NCBI GenBank assembly: GCA_026708035.1
Contig: JAPOVQ010000010.1
Coordinates: 58,468-122,467 of the forward strand
DNA from: Chloroflexota bacterium
GTDB taxonomy: Bacteria > Chloroflexota > UBA11872
Length of the DNA: 64,000 nucleotides
Reading direction: 5' to 3'
Below are positions 1 through 9,327 of this stretch, one piece after another. The translations under genes and the position numbers were made by a program. Numbering within the stretch: the stretch's first letter is position 1; every line of letters starts with the position of its first letter. A model generated the notes under the pieces. It searched no databases. It was given only the letters and a program-made list of their open reading frames with translations, and had not been told where the DNA came from.

Positions 1-1
1 G

Positions 2-1426
2 AGCAAGGGAACTCGCACGAAGGACCACAACTCCGTGGTTCCGTGGCTGGCCGAGGGCTACGAGATTGCCGACGACGCCAGGTCGGTCACGTACCGGCTA
101 CGTCAGGGAATCACCTTCGGTGACGGTACGCCGCTGACGGCACAGGACGTGGCCTACAGCATGGAGCGGTCGCTCACGATTCCCGGAATCCCGGCCTTCA
201 TTCTGGGCGTGATCGGCAACTTCACCGCAGAGACCAAGCCCGAAGTCATTGACGAAATGACCGTGAAGATGCACCTCAACCCCGGGGCGAATTCGTTCAC
301 GATTCTGTCGGCGACCGAGATGGGCCCCTATGCGCCGATCATGAACAGCAAGGCGCTGCAGGCCCACGCGACCAGCAACGACCCCTGGGCGCAGGAGTGG
401 GCGGCGACCGTGGAGGGCGCTGCGTCGATCGGCACCGGCCCCTGGATTGTCGAGGAGTTCGAGTCGACGCGCTTCCTCTTGCGCGGCCGGCAGGACTACT
501 GGGGCGGTTCCGACTACTCGGCCCGGCCCGCCGTCGGGGCGATCGAGGGCACCGTCATCACCGATGCCACCCAGCGGGCGCTGCTGCTGCGCGAGGGGGC
601 CATCGACATGACGGAGCAACTGCTGCTGAAGGACTTGAAGGAGTTTGACGACGATCCGGCCTTCACCGTGCACCACGCACCGGGCAGCGAGCATCACTAC
701 TTGGCGCTGAACATGAGCGAGCCGCCCTTCGACGATGTGCGCGTGCGTCAGGCGCTCAACCACGCCCTGCCGCGGCAGCAACTCGTCGACCAGTTGACCT
801 TTGGTTTCGCCCGCGCCGCCGAGGGTCCGGTGCCGTCCATCTGCTTTGGCTACCAGCCGTACTACCAGCAGTATGAGTACAACCTGGACAAGGCCAGACA
901 GCTGATCCAGGACGCCGGCCACTCGGACGGCTTCAGCTTCACCGTGAGCCAGGACGAAAGTTCGGCCATCCAGGGGCAGGCGCTGCAAGTGCTGGCGGGC
1001 GAGTTGAGCAAGATCAACGTCAACATGGAGATCCAGAGGCTCTCATCGGCGGCGGTCTTGGAAGGCTGCGACCTGCGCGAGGACGGGACCCAGCAAGCCC
1101 AGTGCGTCGCGGCGACGATGAACTGGCCGCCCCTGATTTTCGACGCGGCCTACTTCATGATCTTCGGCTACAAGTCCGACTCGCGGTCCAACTGGAGCCG
1201 GTGGGGCACGTCCGAGACCGACGACCTGATCACGGCTGCCGTGGCGGAGTTGGATGCGTCGAGCAAGTTCGAGCAAGTCGCCGAGATCCAGCAGCGCATC
1301 GCCGACCAATCGCCGCGCGTGCCGTTCCTGGATGTCGATTCACACGTGGTCAGCACGAACAGCGTCGAGGACGTCCGCATCATGGATGTCTGGCCGCGGT
1401 TCGAGGACATCCGAGTGACGAGCTGA
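2..1426 (+). CDS. ABC transporter substrate-binding protein, family 5 (5' end cut by window edge)
   Basis: Peptide/nickel-type periplasmic binding protein that should deliver its ligand to the permeases encoded just downstream. The frame is open to the left edge, so the signal peptide and the first roughly 50-80 residues lie outside the window; the GTG at 35 is only an internal codon. Family hallmarks are the early WLAEGYEI segment, the GTGPW motif followed by a W-containing strand, and the late pairing of short helices near LDKARQLIQDAG. It ends 160 bp before the first permease. Family assignment is secure from overall pattern and operon context; the ligand is unknown, though the downstream hydantoinase genes suggest a cyclic amide or a peptide-like compound. 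Confidence 0.9.
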   Translation, partial: SKGTRTKDHNSVVPWLAEGYEIADDARSVTYRLRQGITFGDGTPLTAQDVAYSMERSLTIPGIPAFILGVIGNFTAETKPEVIDEMTVKMHLNPGANSFTILSATEMGPYAPIMNSKALQAHATSNDPWAQEWAATVEGAASIGTGPWIVEEFESTRFLLRGRQDYWGGSDYSARPAVGAIEGTVITDATQRALLLREGAIDMTEQLLLKDLKEFDDDPAFTVHHAPGSEHHYLALNMSEPPFDDVRVRQALNHALPRQQLVDQLTFGFARAAEGPVPSICFGYQPYYQQYEYNLDKARQLIQDAGHSDGFSFTVSQDESSAIQGQALQVLAGELSKINVNMEIQRLSSAAVLEGCDLREDGTQQAQCVAATMNWPPLIFDAAYFMIFGYKSDSRSNWSRWGTSETDDLITAAVAELDASSKFEQVAEIQQRIADQSPRVPFLDVDSHVVSTNSVEDVRIMDVWPRFEDIRVTS

Positions 1427-1586
1427 GGCGCGATTCGGGGAAGTCATCCAGGCGAGGGTCTTGCCAATTCGGGGGAAGGCCCTCGCCCGTCCCCGGCGTT
1501 GCCGGCAGCGCCGTGTAGCGACGCGGCTTGAACAGATTGGCTGACTGCGGTCGTGGAAGGGTGCGAGATCAGGAGATGCGAGCGCG

Positions 1587-2603
1587 ATGACGCGACGACG
1601 ATATTTGGCGCGACGGCTGGCGCTGCTGGTGCTGGTCGTCTTCGGCATCTCGATCGTCGCATTCCTCCTGGTGCACGTGCTCCCCGGCGACCCTGCCCGT
1701 TCGCGGCTGGGGGTCTTCGCCACGGAGGAGCTCGTGCAGCTGAAGCGGGCCGAGATGGGTCTCGACAAGTCCCTGCCGGAGCAATACGTCACCTACATGG
1801 GCAACGTGTTTCGGGGGGATCTCGGAGATTCGTGGCGCACCCACAATCCGGTGGCCGAGGACTTCGTCGAACGGTTTCCGGCGACCATCGAGCTGGCCCT
1901 CGCGGCGTTGCTCCTGGCGGTGGTGCTCGGCGTTTCTCTCGGGGTCGCGGCCGCGTTGCGGCGCAACGGCCCGTTCGATCACCTGGCGACCTTGCTCGGG
2001 ATCCTGGGCATCTCCGCGCCGGTGTTCTGGATCGGCTTGCTGCTGATCATCGCGTTCGTGACGCAACTGCATGTCCTGCCGGCGCCGCTGGGTCGGCTGG
2101 CTTCGGACGTGGATGCGCCCGCGCAGATCACGGGTCTTTACGTGGTCGACAGTCTGCTGACAGCCAATTGGGAGGCCCTGAGATCCAGCCTGCTCTACCT
2201 GGTGCTGCCGGCCGTCACGTTGGGCATCCTGCCGTTGGCGCCGATCACGCGCATGACGCGCGCCGCCATGATCGAGGCCTTGGATTCGGACTTCGTGCGG
2301 GCGGCGCGGGCGTTGGGCCTCTCCCGCACGCAGGTCGTGCTCAAGATCGCGCTGCGCAACGCGCTGATCCCCGTGGTGTCCATGGTGGGCCTGCAACTGG
2401 GATATCTGGTTGGGGGCGCGGTGCTGGTTGAGATCGTCTTCACCTGGAGCGGTATTGGGCTCTATCTGTACCGCAGCGTGATTGGGCTCGACTTCGCGCC
2501 CATCCAGAGCCTGGTCCTCATCGTCGGAGTGTTGTTCGCACTGATCAACCTCGCCGTTGACATGCTCTATTTCGCCATCGACCCGCGGATCCGGGTGCGC
2601 TGA
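1587..2603 (+). CDS. dppB: ABC transporter permease, DppB/OppB type
   Basis: Inner-membrane permease of 338 residues, the usual length for DppB. It starts with a basic N-terminus (MTRRRYLARR) and a first membrane helix, followed by the periplasmic region typical of OppB proteins with LPGDPAR and GLDKSLPEQY. The EAA-like cytoplasmic loop (ARALGLSRTQVVLKIALRNALIP) that contacts the ATPase is present near residues 235-260. The ATG at 1587 has AGGAG about 12 nt upstream. The stop is one base before the start of the next permease, so the two are probably translated together. Confidence 0.95.
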   Translation: MTRRRYLARRLALLVLVVFGISIVAFLLVHVLPGDPARSRLGVFATEELVQLKRAEMGLDKSLPEQYVTYMGNVFRGDLGDSWRTHNPVAEDFVERFPATIELALAALLLAVVLGVSLGVAAALRRNGPFDHLATLLGILGISAPVFWIGLLLIIAFVTQLHVLPAPLGRLASDVDAPAQITGLYVVDSLLTANWEALRSSLLYLVLPAVTLGILPLAPITRMTRAAMIEALDSDFVRAARALGLSRTQVVLKIALRNALIPVVSMVGLQLGYLVGGAVLVEIVFTWSGIGLYLYRSVIGLDFAPIQSLVLIVGVLFALINLAVDMLYFAIDPRIRVR

Positions 2604-2604
2604 C

Positions 2605-3507
2605 GTGGCCATCGCCGAACTCTCCCCGAGCCGACGACGCGGTGCTCTCGGTGTGTCGGGCCGGCGCATTGCCACCGTGTGGTACCAGGTGAGCCAGAAC
2701 ACGCTCACGGTCGTCGGTCTCACGTTGATCGCGATCGTGGTGGTGTTCGCCATCTTCGCGCCCTTGATCGCGCCGGCCAATCCAGTGAGCGGCGACCTGC
2801 TCAACACCACGCAGCCACCGTCGGCGCAGCACCTGATGGGCACGGATCAGTTTGGCCGGGACATCTTTTCGCGGGTGGTGCATGGGGCGCGGGTCGACCT
2901 GGCAGTGGCGGGCATTGTGGTGTCCGTCGCCTTCGTGATGAGCGTGGTGCTGGGCGCCCTGGCCGGGTTCGCCGGTCGGGTGGCGGACGAACTGGTCATG
3001 CGAGCCATGGACGTGGTGTTTTCCTTCCCGCCGTTGATCCTGGCCATCGGCATCGCGGTGACGATCCAGCAAGGCGGCATGCTCAGCCTGGTGGTGGCGC
3101 TGACGGTCATTGCCATTCCCCCGATGGTGCGGATCACGCGGGCCGAGATTCTCCACCGCAAGGAGAGTCTCTATGTGGAAGCTGCCCGCGCCATCGGCAG
3201 CTCACCGTTGCGTGTCCTGGCGGTTCACCTGGTGCCCAACTCCCTGCCGCCGCTGGTGGTGCAAGCCACGTTGACATTTGGCTACGTGATCCTGGAAACG
3301 GCTGGACTGAGCTTCATCGGCGTCGGCGTCAAACCGCCGGCGCCCGAGTGGGGAATCATGGTGAGTGAGGGTTCGCCCTACGTCCGCACGGGCGAGTGGT
3401 GGATCTCCCTCTTTCCCGGGCTCATGATCTTCGTCACCGTGCTCGGGTTCAACCTGGTGGGCAACGGCTTGCTGGACGTGCTCAACCCCCGGCGGCGCCG
3501 CCAATGA
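2605..3507 (+). CDS. dppC: ABC transporter permease, DppC/OppC type
   Basis: Second inner-membrane permease of the importer, 300 residues. I chose the GTG at 2605, one base after the preceding stop, because it gives the normal short cytoplasmic N-terminus before the first membrane helix. Hallmarks are MGTDQFGRDIFSRVVHGAR after the first periplasmic loop and an EAA-type loop near ARAIGSSPLRVLAVHLVPN. The stop codon overlaps the ATG of the first ATPase gene (ATGA), which indicates translational coupling. Confidence 0.95.
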   Translation: MAIAELSPSRRRGALGVSGRRIATVWYQVSQNTLTVVGLTLIAIVVVFAIFAPLIAPANPVSGDLLNTTQPPSAQHLMGTDQFGRDIFSRVVHGARVDLAVAGIVVSVAFVMSVVLGALAGFAGRVADELVMRAMDVVFSFPPLILAIGIAVTIQQGGMLSLVVALTVIAIPPMVRITRAEILHRKESLYVEAARAIGSSPLRVLAVHLVPNSLPPLVVQATLTFGYVILETAGLSFIGVGVKPPAPEWGIMVSEGSPYVRTGEWWISLFPGLMIFVTVLGFNLVGNGLLDVLNPRRRRQ

Positions 3508-4502
3508 GTGCCAACGGCCCCCTGCTCCGAGTCTCCGAGCTGCAGGTGCACTTCAGCACCCGCGAAGGCACGCTCGAGGCCGTGGACCGCATCAGCTTCG
3601 AGATCGGGTCCAACGAGATCTTCGGTCTGGTCGGCGAAAGCGGTTCCGGCAAGTCGATCACCGCGCTTTCGATCCTGGGGCTGGTGCCATCCCCCGGGCG
3701 CATCGTCGGCGGCGACATCGCATTCGGCGGTCGCAATCTGCGTGAGCTCCCGGAGCGCGTGGTACGCACCATCCGTGGACGCGAGATCGGCATGATCTTC
3801 CAGAGCCCGCGGGCTTCCCTCGATCCGGTGCGCACGGTGGCGGTGCAGCTCTCCCGCGCCTTGCGCACCCATCACGATATTGGCCGCGGTGAAGTCCGTC
3901 GCCGGTCGGTGCAGATGTTGCGCGACCTCGGTATGCCCGACCCGGAGGCGGCGCTCACAAGATACCCGCATCAGCTCTCCGGGGGCATGTGCCAGCGCGT
4001 GATGGTCGCGATGATGCTGTCGTCGCGTCCGCGGCTGTTGATCGCCGATGAGCCGACCACGGCGCTGGACGAGACCGTGGGCGCGCAGCTCCTGGAGCAC
4101 CTGCGGCGATTCAAGGAGGAGCACGCCGCCTCGATCCTGTTGATCACCCACGACATGGGCGTGATTGCCGAGATGTGCGATCGCGTAGGCGTCATGCACG
4201 CCGGGCACATCGTCGAGGTGGGGCCGGTCGGCGCCGTCTTTCGCGATCCCCGCCACCCCTACACGCGCGCCCTCCTGGATTCGACCCTGCGCGTCGATCG
4301 CGACAGCCCCCTGTCGGACATTGAACGCATACCCGGGGTCGTGCCCAACCTGCTGCACCCGCCGCCGGGCTGCCGATTCGCCGACCGCTGCGCGTACGTG
4401 CTGCCGGCCTGCCGGCCGGCGAAACCCCCGAGACTCGAGGTGGCGCCGGGTCACCACGTCCTCTGTCAGGAGACGGTTATCCGTGAATTCGCCGCTCCTT
4501 AG
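3504..4502 (+). CDS. dppD: ABC transporter ATP-binding protein, DppD/OppD type
   Basis: Cytoplasmic ATPase subunit, 332 residues. Walker A GESGSGKS lies at about residues 44-51, the signature LSGGM at about 158 and Walker B LLIADEP with the D-loop TTALDE at about 176-186. The C-terminal oligopeptide-transporter extension is present with the cysteine motif GCRFADRC...C seen in DppD/DppF proteins. Start ATG at 3504 overlaps the permease stop by four bases. LSGGM in place of LSGGQ is a mild deviation from the consensus signature. Confidence 0.95.
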   Translation: MSANGPLLRVSELQVHFSTREGTLEAVDRISFEIGSNEIFGLVGESGSGKSITALSILGLVPSPGRIVGGDIAFGGRNLRELPERVVRTIRGREIGMIFQSPRASLDPVRTVAVQLSRALRTHHDIGRGEVRRRSVQMLRDLGMPDPEAALTRYPHQLSGGMCQRVMVAMMLSSRPRLLIADEPTTALDETVGAQLLEHLRRFKEEHAASILLITHDMGVIAEMCDRVGVMHAGHIVEVGPVGAVFRDPRHPYTRALLDSTLRVDRDSPLSDIERIPGVVPNLLHPPPGCRFADRCAYVLPACRPAKPPRLEVAPGHHVLCQETVIREFAAP

Positions 4503-5499
4503 CGTCACCAAGCTGTTCAAGTATTTCTCGTCGCACGGGCAGCGCGAGCTCCGAGGCGCGCCCGATCAGCTCCGACGCGACGGCCCGGTCCGCGCGGTGG
4601 ACGGGGTGACGTTCGAGGTTCGCGCCCACGAGACCTTTGGGCTGGTGGGGGAGAGCGGCTGCGGCAAGTCCACCCTGGGCAGGTGCATCCTGCGGTTGCT
4701 CGAGCCCACCGCCGGATCGGTGGCGTTCGGGGACGAGGACGTGACCCAGGCGACCGGCCAACGGTTGCGCGAGCTGCGTCGGCGGATGCAGATCGTCTTC
4801 CAGGACGCGGGCCAATCGCTGAGCCCGATGCGCACGGTGCGAGCCACCCTGGCCGAGCCGCTGCGCGTCCACGCCCTGGCCCGCGGCGAGGACGCGGCGC
4901 GTCGCGTGCTCGAACTCCTGGGCCAAGTGGGGCTCGAGCCGATGCACCGCAGCAGGTATCCCCATCAACTCAGCGGGGGGCAGCAGCAGCGGGTGGCGAT
5001 CGCGCGGGCGCTCGCGACCGAGCCCGACTTCATCGTGCTGGATGAACCGACCTCGGCCCTGGACTCATCCTTGAAGCTCACCGTGGTCGATCTGCTCCAG
5101 CAGGTCCAGGATGAAACCGGGGTTTCGTACCTGTTGATCTCCCACGACCTCACCATCGTGCGGCACACCTGCGACCGCGTGGCGGTGATGTACCTCGGGG
5201 CGATCGTAGAAACCGGAGCCACGGCGCAGATCTTTGACGACGCCCTTCACCCGTACACGCAGGCGCTGATCGCGTCGATCCCGATCCCGGACCCGTTCAC
5301 CAAACGCGAGCGTATTCTGCTGCCGGGCGAACCGCCCAGCCCCGCCAACATTCCCAGCGGGTGCCGCTTCCAGACGCGATGCTCGTTCGTGATGGACCGT
5401 TGCCGGCACGAGGAGCCTTCGCTGCTGGAAACCAGGCCGGGCCACCGGGTCGCCTGCTTCCTCTACGCCGAGGCCGAGCGCGAGGCGGCGCCAACATGA
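4483..5499 (+). CDS. dppF: ABC transporter ATP-binding protein, DppF/OppF type
   Basis: Second ATPase subunit, 338 residues from the GTG at 4483, which has CAGGAG about 10 nt upstream and overlaps the end of dppD by 20 bases. Walker A GESGCGKST at about residues 56-64, signature LSGGQQQR at about 162, Walker B VLDEPTSALD near 185-194, and a C-terminal GCRFQTRC...C motif. Together with DppD it forms the heterodimeric motor. This is the only importer ATPase pair in the window, although three further permease/binding-protein sets occur without one. The stop overlaps the next ATG (ATGA). Confidence 0.95.
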   Translation: MNSPLLSVTKLFKYFSSHGQRELRGAPDQLRRDGPVRAVDGVTFEVRAHETFGLVGESGCGKSTLGRCILRLLEPTAGSVAFGDEDVTQATGQRLRELRRRMQIVFQDAGQSLSPMRTVRATLAEPLRVHALARGEDAARRVLELLGQVGLEPMHRSRYPHQLSGGQQQRVAIARALATEPDFIVLDEPTSALDSSLKLTVVDLLQQVQDETGVSYLLISHDLTIVRHTCDRVAVMYLGAIVETGATAQIFDDALHPYTQALIASIPIPDPFTKRERILLPGEPPSPANIPSGCRFQTRCSFVMDRCRHEEPSLLETRPGHRVACFLYAEAEREAAPT

Positions 5500-7535
5500 G
5501 ACGCAGGCTGGCGGTCGACATCGGGGGCACCTTCACCGACTTGGTGCTGTTCGACCACGAGACGCGGGAGCTGCGGGTCGCCAAGTCGTCCTCGAGCCCC
5601 GACGCCTTGGCGGACGGCGTGCTGGCGTGCCTGGCGAGCGCCGGCGTGGAGCTCGACTCGGTCGAGTTCTTCGTTCACGGCACCACGGTCGGTCTCAATG
5701 CCATTCTCGAGGGCAAGGGGGTCCCGACCGGGCTGGTGACCACCCGGGGCTTTCGCGACGTCTACGCAATCGGGCGCATGGACAAGCCCGATATGTACAG
5801 CTATGTCTATGAGAAGCCCCGACCGCTGGCGCCGCGGGACATGGTGTTCGAGGTGGACGAGCGAATCGACGCGTTTGGTCGGGTGCTCGCTCCGCTGGAC
5901 GCCGCCGAGGTCGAGGCCGTGGCGGGGGCGCTCAAGGAGCGCGGGGTGCGCTCGGTGGCGGTGTGCACCCTGCACGCCTATGCCAATCCGGCGCATGAGC
6001 TGGGGATCGGGCGAATCCTGGAACGGGAAATCAACGGGGTGAGCATCTCGCTCTCGCACGAAGTGAGCGGGGAATGGCGCGAGTACGAGCGCACCAGCAC
6101 GGTGGTGATGAACGCCTACTTGCAGCCGTTGATCACGGCCTATCTGGAGGATCTCGAGCGCCAACTGGCCCGACGCGGGTATCGCCGCTCGCTATACGTC
6201 ATGCAGTGCAATGGCGGCATCATGGATGCGGCGCTGGCCAGGGCCCGGTCGATCCAGACGCTGCTGTCCGGCCCGGCAGGCGGCGCGATCGGCGCCTCGC
6301 AGGTGGCGCGCCGGCTGGGCGACGCCAACATGATCAGCCTGGACATGGGCGGCACCAGCTGCGACGTGAGTCTGGTGATCGACGGCGAGGTGGGGCTGAC
6401 CACTGACAGCGAGATCAAGCGGCTGCCCGTGCTGGTGCCCATGCTGCAGGTGAACGCCATCGGCGCGGGCGGAGGCTCGCTGGCGCGGGTGGAGATCGAC
6501 GGCTCCCTGCGGGTCGGTCCGCAGAGCGCGGGCGCCCGGCCGGGCCCGGCGTGCTATGGACGCGGCGGACGCGAGCCGACCGTCACCGACGCCAACCTGG
6601 CGCTGGGGCGCATCAGCGCGGATACGTTTGCCCATCTCGGCCTCGAGATCCGGCCCAATCTGGCCGCGGACGCGGTGACGCGCGAGGTGGCTCGGCCCCT
6701 CGGCATGGACGTCGAGCAAGCGGCCGAAGGGATCGTGCGGCTGGTGACGAACCACATGGCCAATGCCGTGCGCGACATCACCATCGGCCGCGGGCTGTCG
6801 CCCAAGGACTTCAGCCTGCTCGCCTTCGGCGGCGCGGGGCCCATGCACGCGGTCGGCATCGCGCGGGAAATCGGCGTCTCGAAGGTGGTGGTCCCGCCGG
6901 CGCCGGGAACGTTCTCCGCGTGGGGCATGTTGTTCGCCGACTTCCGGCAGGATTTGGTTCGTACCGTGGTACTCGCCGTCGAGCCGGGCTCGATGGGCGA
7001 GATCGAGTCGCAATTCGCCGAGTTGGAGGCCGGCGGCCGCACCCTGCTCTTGCGGCAAGACGTGCTCGAGGACTCGCACGAGTTCGTCCGTCAGTTGGAC
7101 CTGCGCTACCGGGGACAGGAGCACACGTTGACGCTGCCCGTGCCGCCGGAGATTGGCCCGAGTGCAGTCAAGGAATCGTTCGACGAGGCGCATCGACGCG
7201 TCTACGGCTACGACCTGGCCGAGCCGATTGAGATCGTCAATCTGCGCCTGGCCGCGCGCGGCGCAGCCGACCGGCCTGAGCTGAAGCCGATCGAGGCCGC
7301 CGAGCCCGGTTCGCGCCCAACGCCCAATCGCCGGTCGCCGGTCTACTTCGAGGACGCCTTTTGCGACACGCCGCATTTCGATCGCGGCGATCTGCGCGCC
7401 GGTCACGCACTCAGCGGTCCGGCAATCGTCACCGAGGCCAGCAGCACCACCGTGATTCCTCCGGGCGCGAGCCTGACAGTCGACGCCTACGGCTTGTTGA
7501 TCGTCGACACGGATGGGGGCACGCATGGCGGCTGA
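5496..7535 (+). CDS. hyuA: Hydantoinase/oxoprolinase subunit A
   Basis: Predicted ATP-dependent ring-opening amidase subunit of 679 residues, cytoplasmic, acting with the B subunit encoded next. It has the actin-like ATPase fold signals of the family: DIGGTFTDLVLFD at the N-terminus, SLDMGGTSCDVSL and GAGGGSLA in the middle, and AFGGAGPMHA in the C-terminal half. The start overlaps the dppF stop (ATGA) and the stop overlaps hyuB by 11 bases, so transport and hydrolysis are tied in one operon. The exact substrate (hydantoin, N-methylhydantoin, 5-oxoproline or a ketone carboxylated by related enzymes) cannot be read from sequence. Confidence 0.92.
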   Translation: MRRRLAVDIGGTFTDLVLFDHETRELRVAKSSSSPDALADGVLACLASAGVELDSVEFFVHGTTVGLNAILEGKGVPTGLVTTRGFRDVYAIGRMDKPDMYSYVYEKPRPLAPRDMVFEVDERIDAFGRVLAPLDAAEVEAVAGALKERGVRSVAVCTLHAYANPAHELGIGRILEREINGVSISLSHEVSGEWREYERTSTVVMNAYLQPLITAYLEDLERQLARRGYRRSLYVMQCNGGIMDAALARARSIQTLLSGPAGGAIGASQVARRLGDANMISLDMGGTSCDVSLVIDGEVGLTTDSEIKRLPVLVPMLQVNAIGAGGGSLARVEIDGSLRVGPQSAGARPGPACYGRGGREPTVTDANLALGRISADTFAHLGLEIRPNLAADAVTREVARPLGMDVEQAAEGIVRLVTNHMANAVRDITIGRGLSPKDFSLLAFGGAGPMHAVGIAREIGVSKVVVPPAPGTFSAWGMLFADFRQDLVRTVVLAVEPGSMGEIESQFAELEAGGRTLLLRQDVLEDSHEFVRQLDLRYRGQEHTLTLPVPPEIGPSAVKESFDEAHRRVYGYDLAEPIEIVNLRLAARGAADRPELKPIEAAEPGSRPTPNRRSPVYFEDAFCDTPHFDRGDLRAGHALSGPAIVTEASSTTVIPPGASLTVDAYGLLIVDTDGGTHGG

Positions 7536-9327
7536 CGCCGTGACGATCGAGCTGATCCGCAACGCGCTGATCTCGGTGACGGGCGAGATGCGGACCAAGA
7601 TCATGCGATCAGCGTTCAGCCCGATCATCTACGAGTCACTGGACTTCTCGGTCGCGTTCTTCAACGAGCGGGTGGAGACACTGGCCCAGGCCGACGGGCT
7701 GCCGTATTTCCTGTGCGACCTCCCCAACGCGGTGCGGGCGGTGATCGAGGACGTGGGCGGGGTCGAGCACATGCGCGCCGGCGACGTCTTCCTCGTCAAC
7801 GACCCGTATCGCTGCTCGCAGCACCCGCAAGACGTGAGCATCGTCAAGCCCGCCTACTACGAGGGCGAGCTCTTCGGATTCACCGCGGTGCGGGTGCATC
7901 TGATCGATCTGGGAGGCAAGGCCGGCTTCGCGAGCACCGACGCCACCGAGATCTTCCAAGAGGGCCTGGTGATTCCGACGGTACACCTGCACGTCGAAGG
8001 GCGGCTCAACGAGGAGATCGTGCGGCTGATGGCAGCCAACAGCCGCATGTCACGTTCCACGATGCTCGGCGACCTGCAGGCACAGGTGGGCGCCTGCATC
8101 GTGGGCGAAGAGCGTCTCGTCGAGGTGATTGACCGCTTCGGCTACGACCTGTACCGCGAGTGCTGCGACGCGCTGCTGGTGCAGGGCGAGGCCTACGCTC
8201 GCGCCAAGGTCCACGAGATCCCCGACGGCAGGTACTCGGCGGAGCTGTTCTTGGATGACGACGGCGTCAACCGCGACGTGCCAGTCCGCATCGAGGTGAC
8301 GCTGATCGTCGACGAGTCCGACATGGTGGTGGACCTGACCGGTTCGAGCGGCCCTTGCGCCGGGCCCTACAACATGAACCCGAACTACACCAACGCCATC
8401 TGCCGCATCGCGTTCAAGAGTCTGACGAGCCCGCATGAGCCGTCGAACGAGGGGCACTTCCGACCCGTTCGAGCGCACGTGCCTGACGAATCGGTGTTCA
8501 ACGCCCAGCGGCCGGCACCCGTGTTCTGGGGCTTCAAGACGGCGGGCACGCTGGTCGATTGCATCCGTCGCGCCGCCACCCAGGCGGTCACGGCGCACCC
8601 GGTGGCCGGCAACTACGGTTGGAGTTGCGGCGCGCACGTGTTTGGTGAACATCCGGCGGACGGCAGCTTCTTCGCCATGGTGGACGAAGCCGGCGGCGGA
8701 TGGGGCGCCCGGCCGGGCGCCGACGGCGAGGACGCCATGGTGATGGGGGGCATTCGCAACAACCCGGTCGAGGTCTCCGAGCGAAAGTTCCCGGTGATAG
8801 TGGAGGCCTACGAGTTGCGAACAGGGTCGGGCGGGCCCGGAGCGTTCCGCGGCGGACTTGGCGTCCGGCGCTCGACTCGGCTGCTGGCCGACGTGCGCCT
8901 GGTTGCGAACTTCGAGCGCTCGCAGTGTCGGCCCTGGGGGTTGCACGGCGGCCAGCCGGCACAAGGCAGCTTCATCGAGATTCACCATCCGGACGACCGC
9001 GTGGAGCGGGTGCAGAAGTGCACCAACCACGCACTGCCGACCGGGTCGCGCGTGGTCTATTTCACCGGCGGGGGCGGCGGCTACGGCGACCCTCGCGAGC
9101 GAGCGATCGGCCGGGTGATGGACGACGTCCGTCGCGGCTACATCACGCCGGCTGAGGCTGAATCTACGTATGCGGTGTGCGTCGACCGCAGCACCGGGCG
9201 GATCGATGAGGCGCAGACGCGCGCGCTGAGAGCCGGCCAGGGACGATCTGACGATACAGCGGACATAGCCGCGGAGGGCGCCGTCGAGACGCGCCACCCG
9301 CACGCCCGAGAAAAGAGGGAAGGATGA
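7525..9327 (+). CDS. hyuB: Hydantoinase/oxoprolinase subunit B
   Basis: Predicted B subunit, 600 residues from the ATG at 7525; an in-frame ATG at 7513 is an alternative. Family features include the N-terminal MRTKIMRSAFSPIIYESLDFS segment, NDPYRCSQHPQDV, GPYNMNPNYTNA and the Gly-rich C-terminal FTGGGGGYGDPRER motif. A poorly conserved tail of about 60 residues follows the conserved domain. It overlaps hyuA by 11 bases and its stop overlaps the amidohydrolase ATG, as expected for a coupled operon. Confidence 0.92.
   Translation: MAADAVTIELIRNALISVTGEMRTKIMRSAFSPIIYESLDFSVAFFNERVETLAQADGLPYFLCDLPNAVRAVIEDVGGVEHMRAGDVFLVNDPYRCSQHPQDVSIVKPAYYEGELFGFTAVRVHLIDLGGKAGFASTDATEIFQEGLVIPTVHLHVEGRLNEEIVRLMAANSRMSRSTMLGDLQAQVGACIVGEERLVEVIDRFGYDLYRECCDALLVQGEAYARAKVHEIPDGRYSAELFLDDDGVNRDVPVRIEVTLIVDESDMVVDLTGSSGPCAGPYNMNPNYTNAICRIAFKSLTSPHEPSNEGHFRPVRAHVPDESVFNAQRPAPVFWGFKTAGTLVDCIRRAATQAVTAHPVAGNYGWSCGAHVFGEHPADGSFFAMVDEAGGGWGARPGADGEDAMVMGGIRNNPVEVSERKFPVIVEAYELRTGSGGPGAFRGGLGVRRSTRLLADVRLVANFERSQCRPWGLHGGQPAQGSFIEIHHPDDRVERVQKCTNHALPTGSRVVYFTGGGGGYGDPRERAIGRVMDDVRRGYITPAEAESTYAVCVDRSTGRIDEAQTRALRAGQGRSDDTADIAAEGAVETRHPHAREKREG

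Noticed and set aside
1569..2843. Long minus-strand frame opposite dppB
   Set aside because: Same shadow effect; Gln/His/Arg-rich with no domain.
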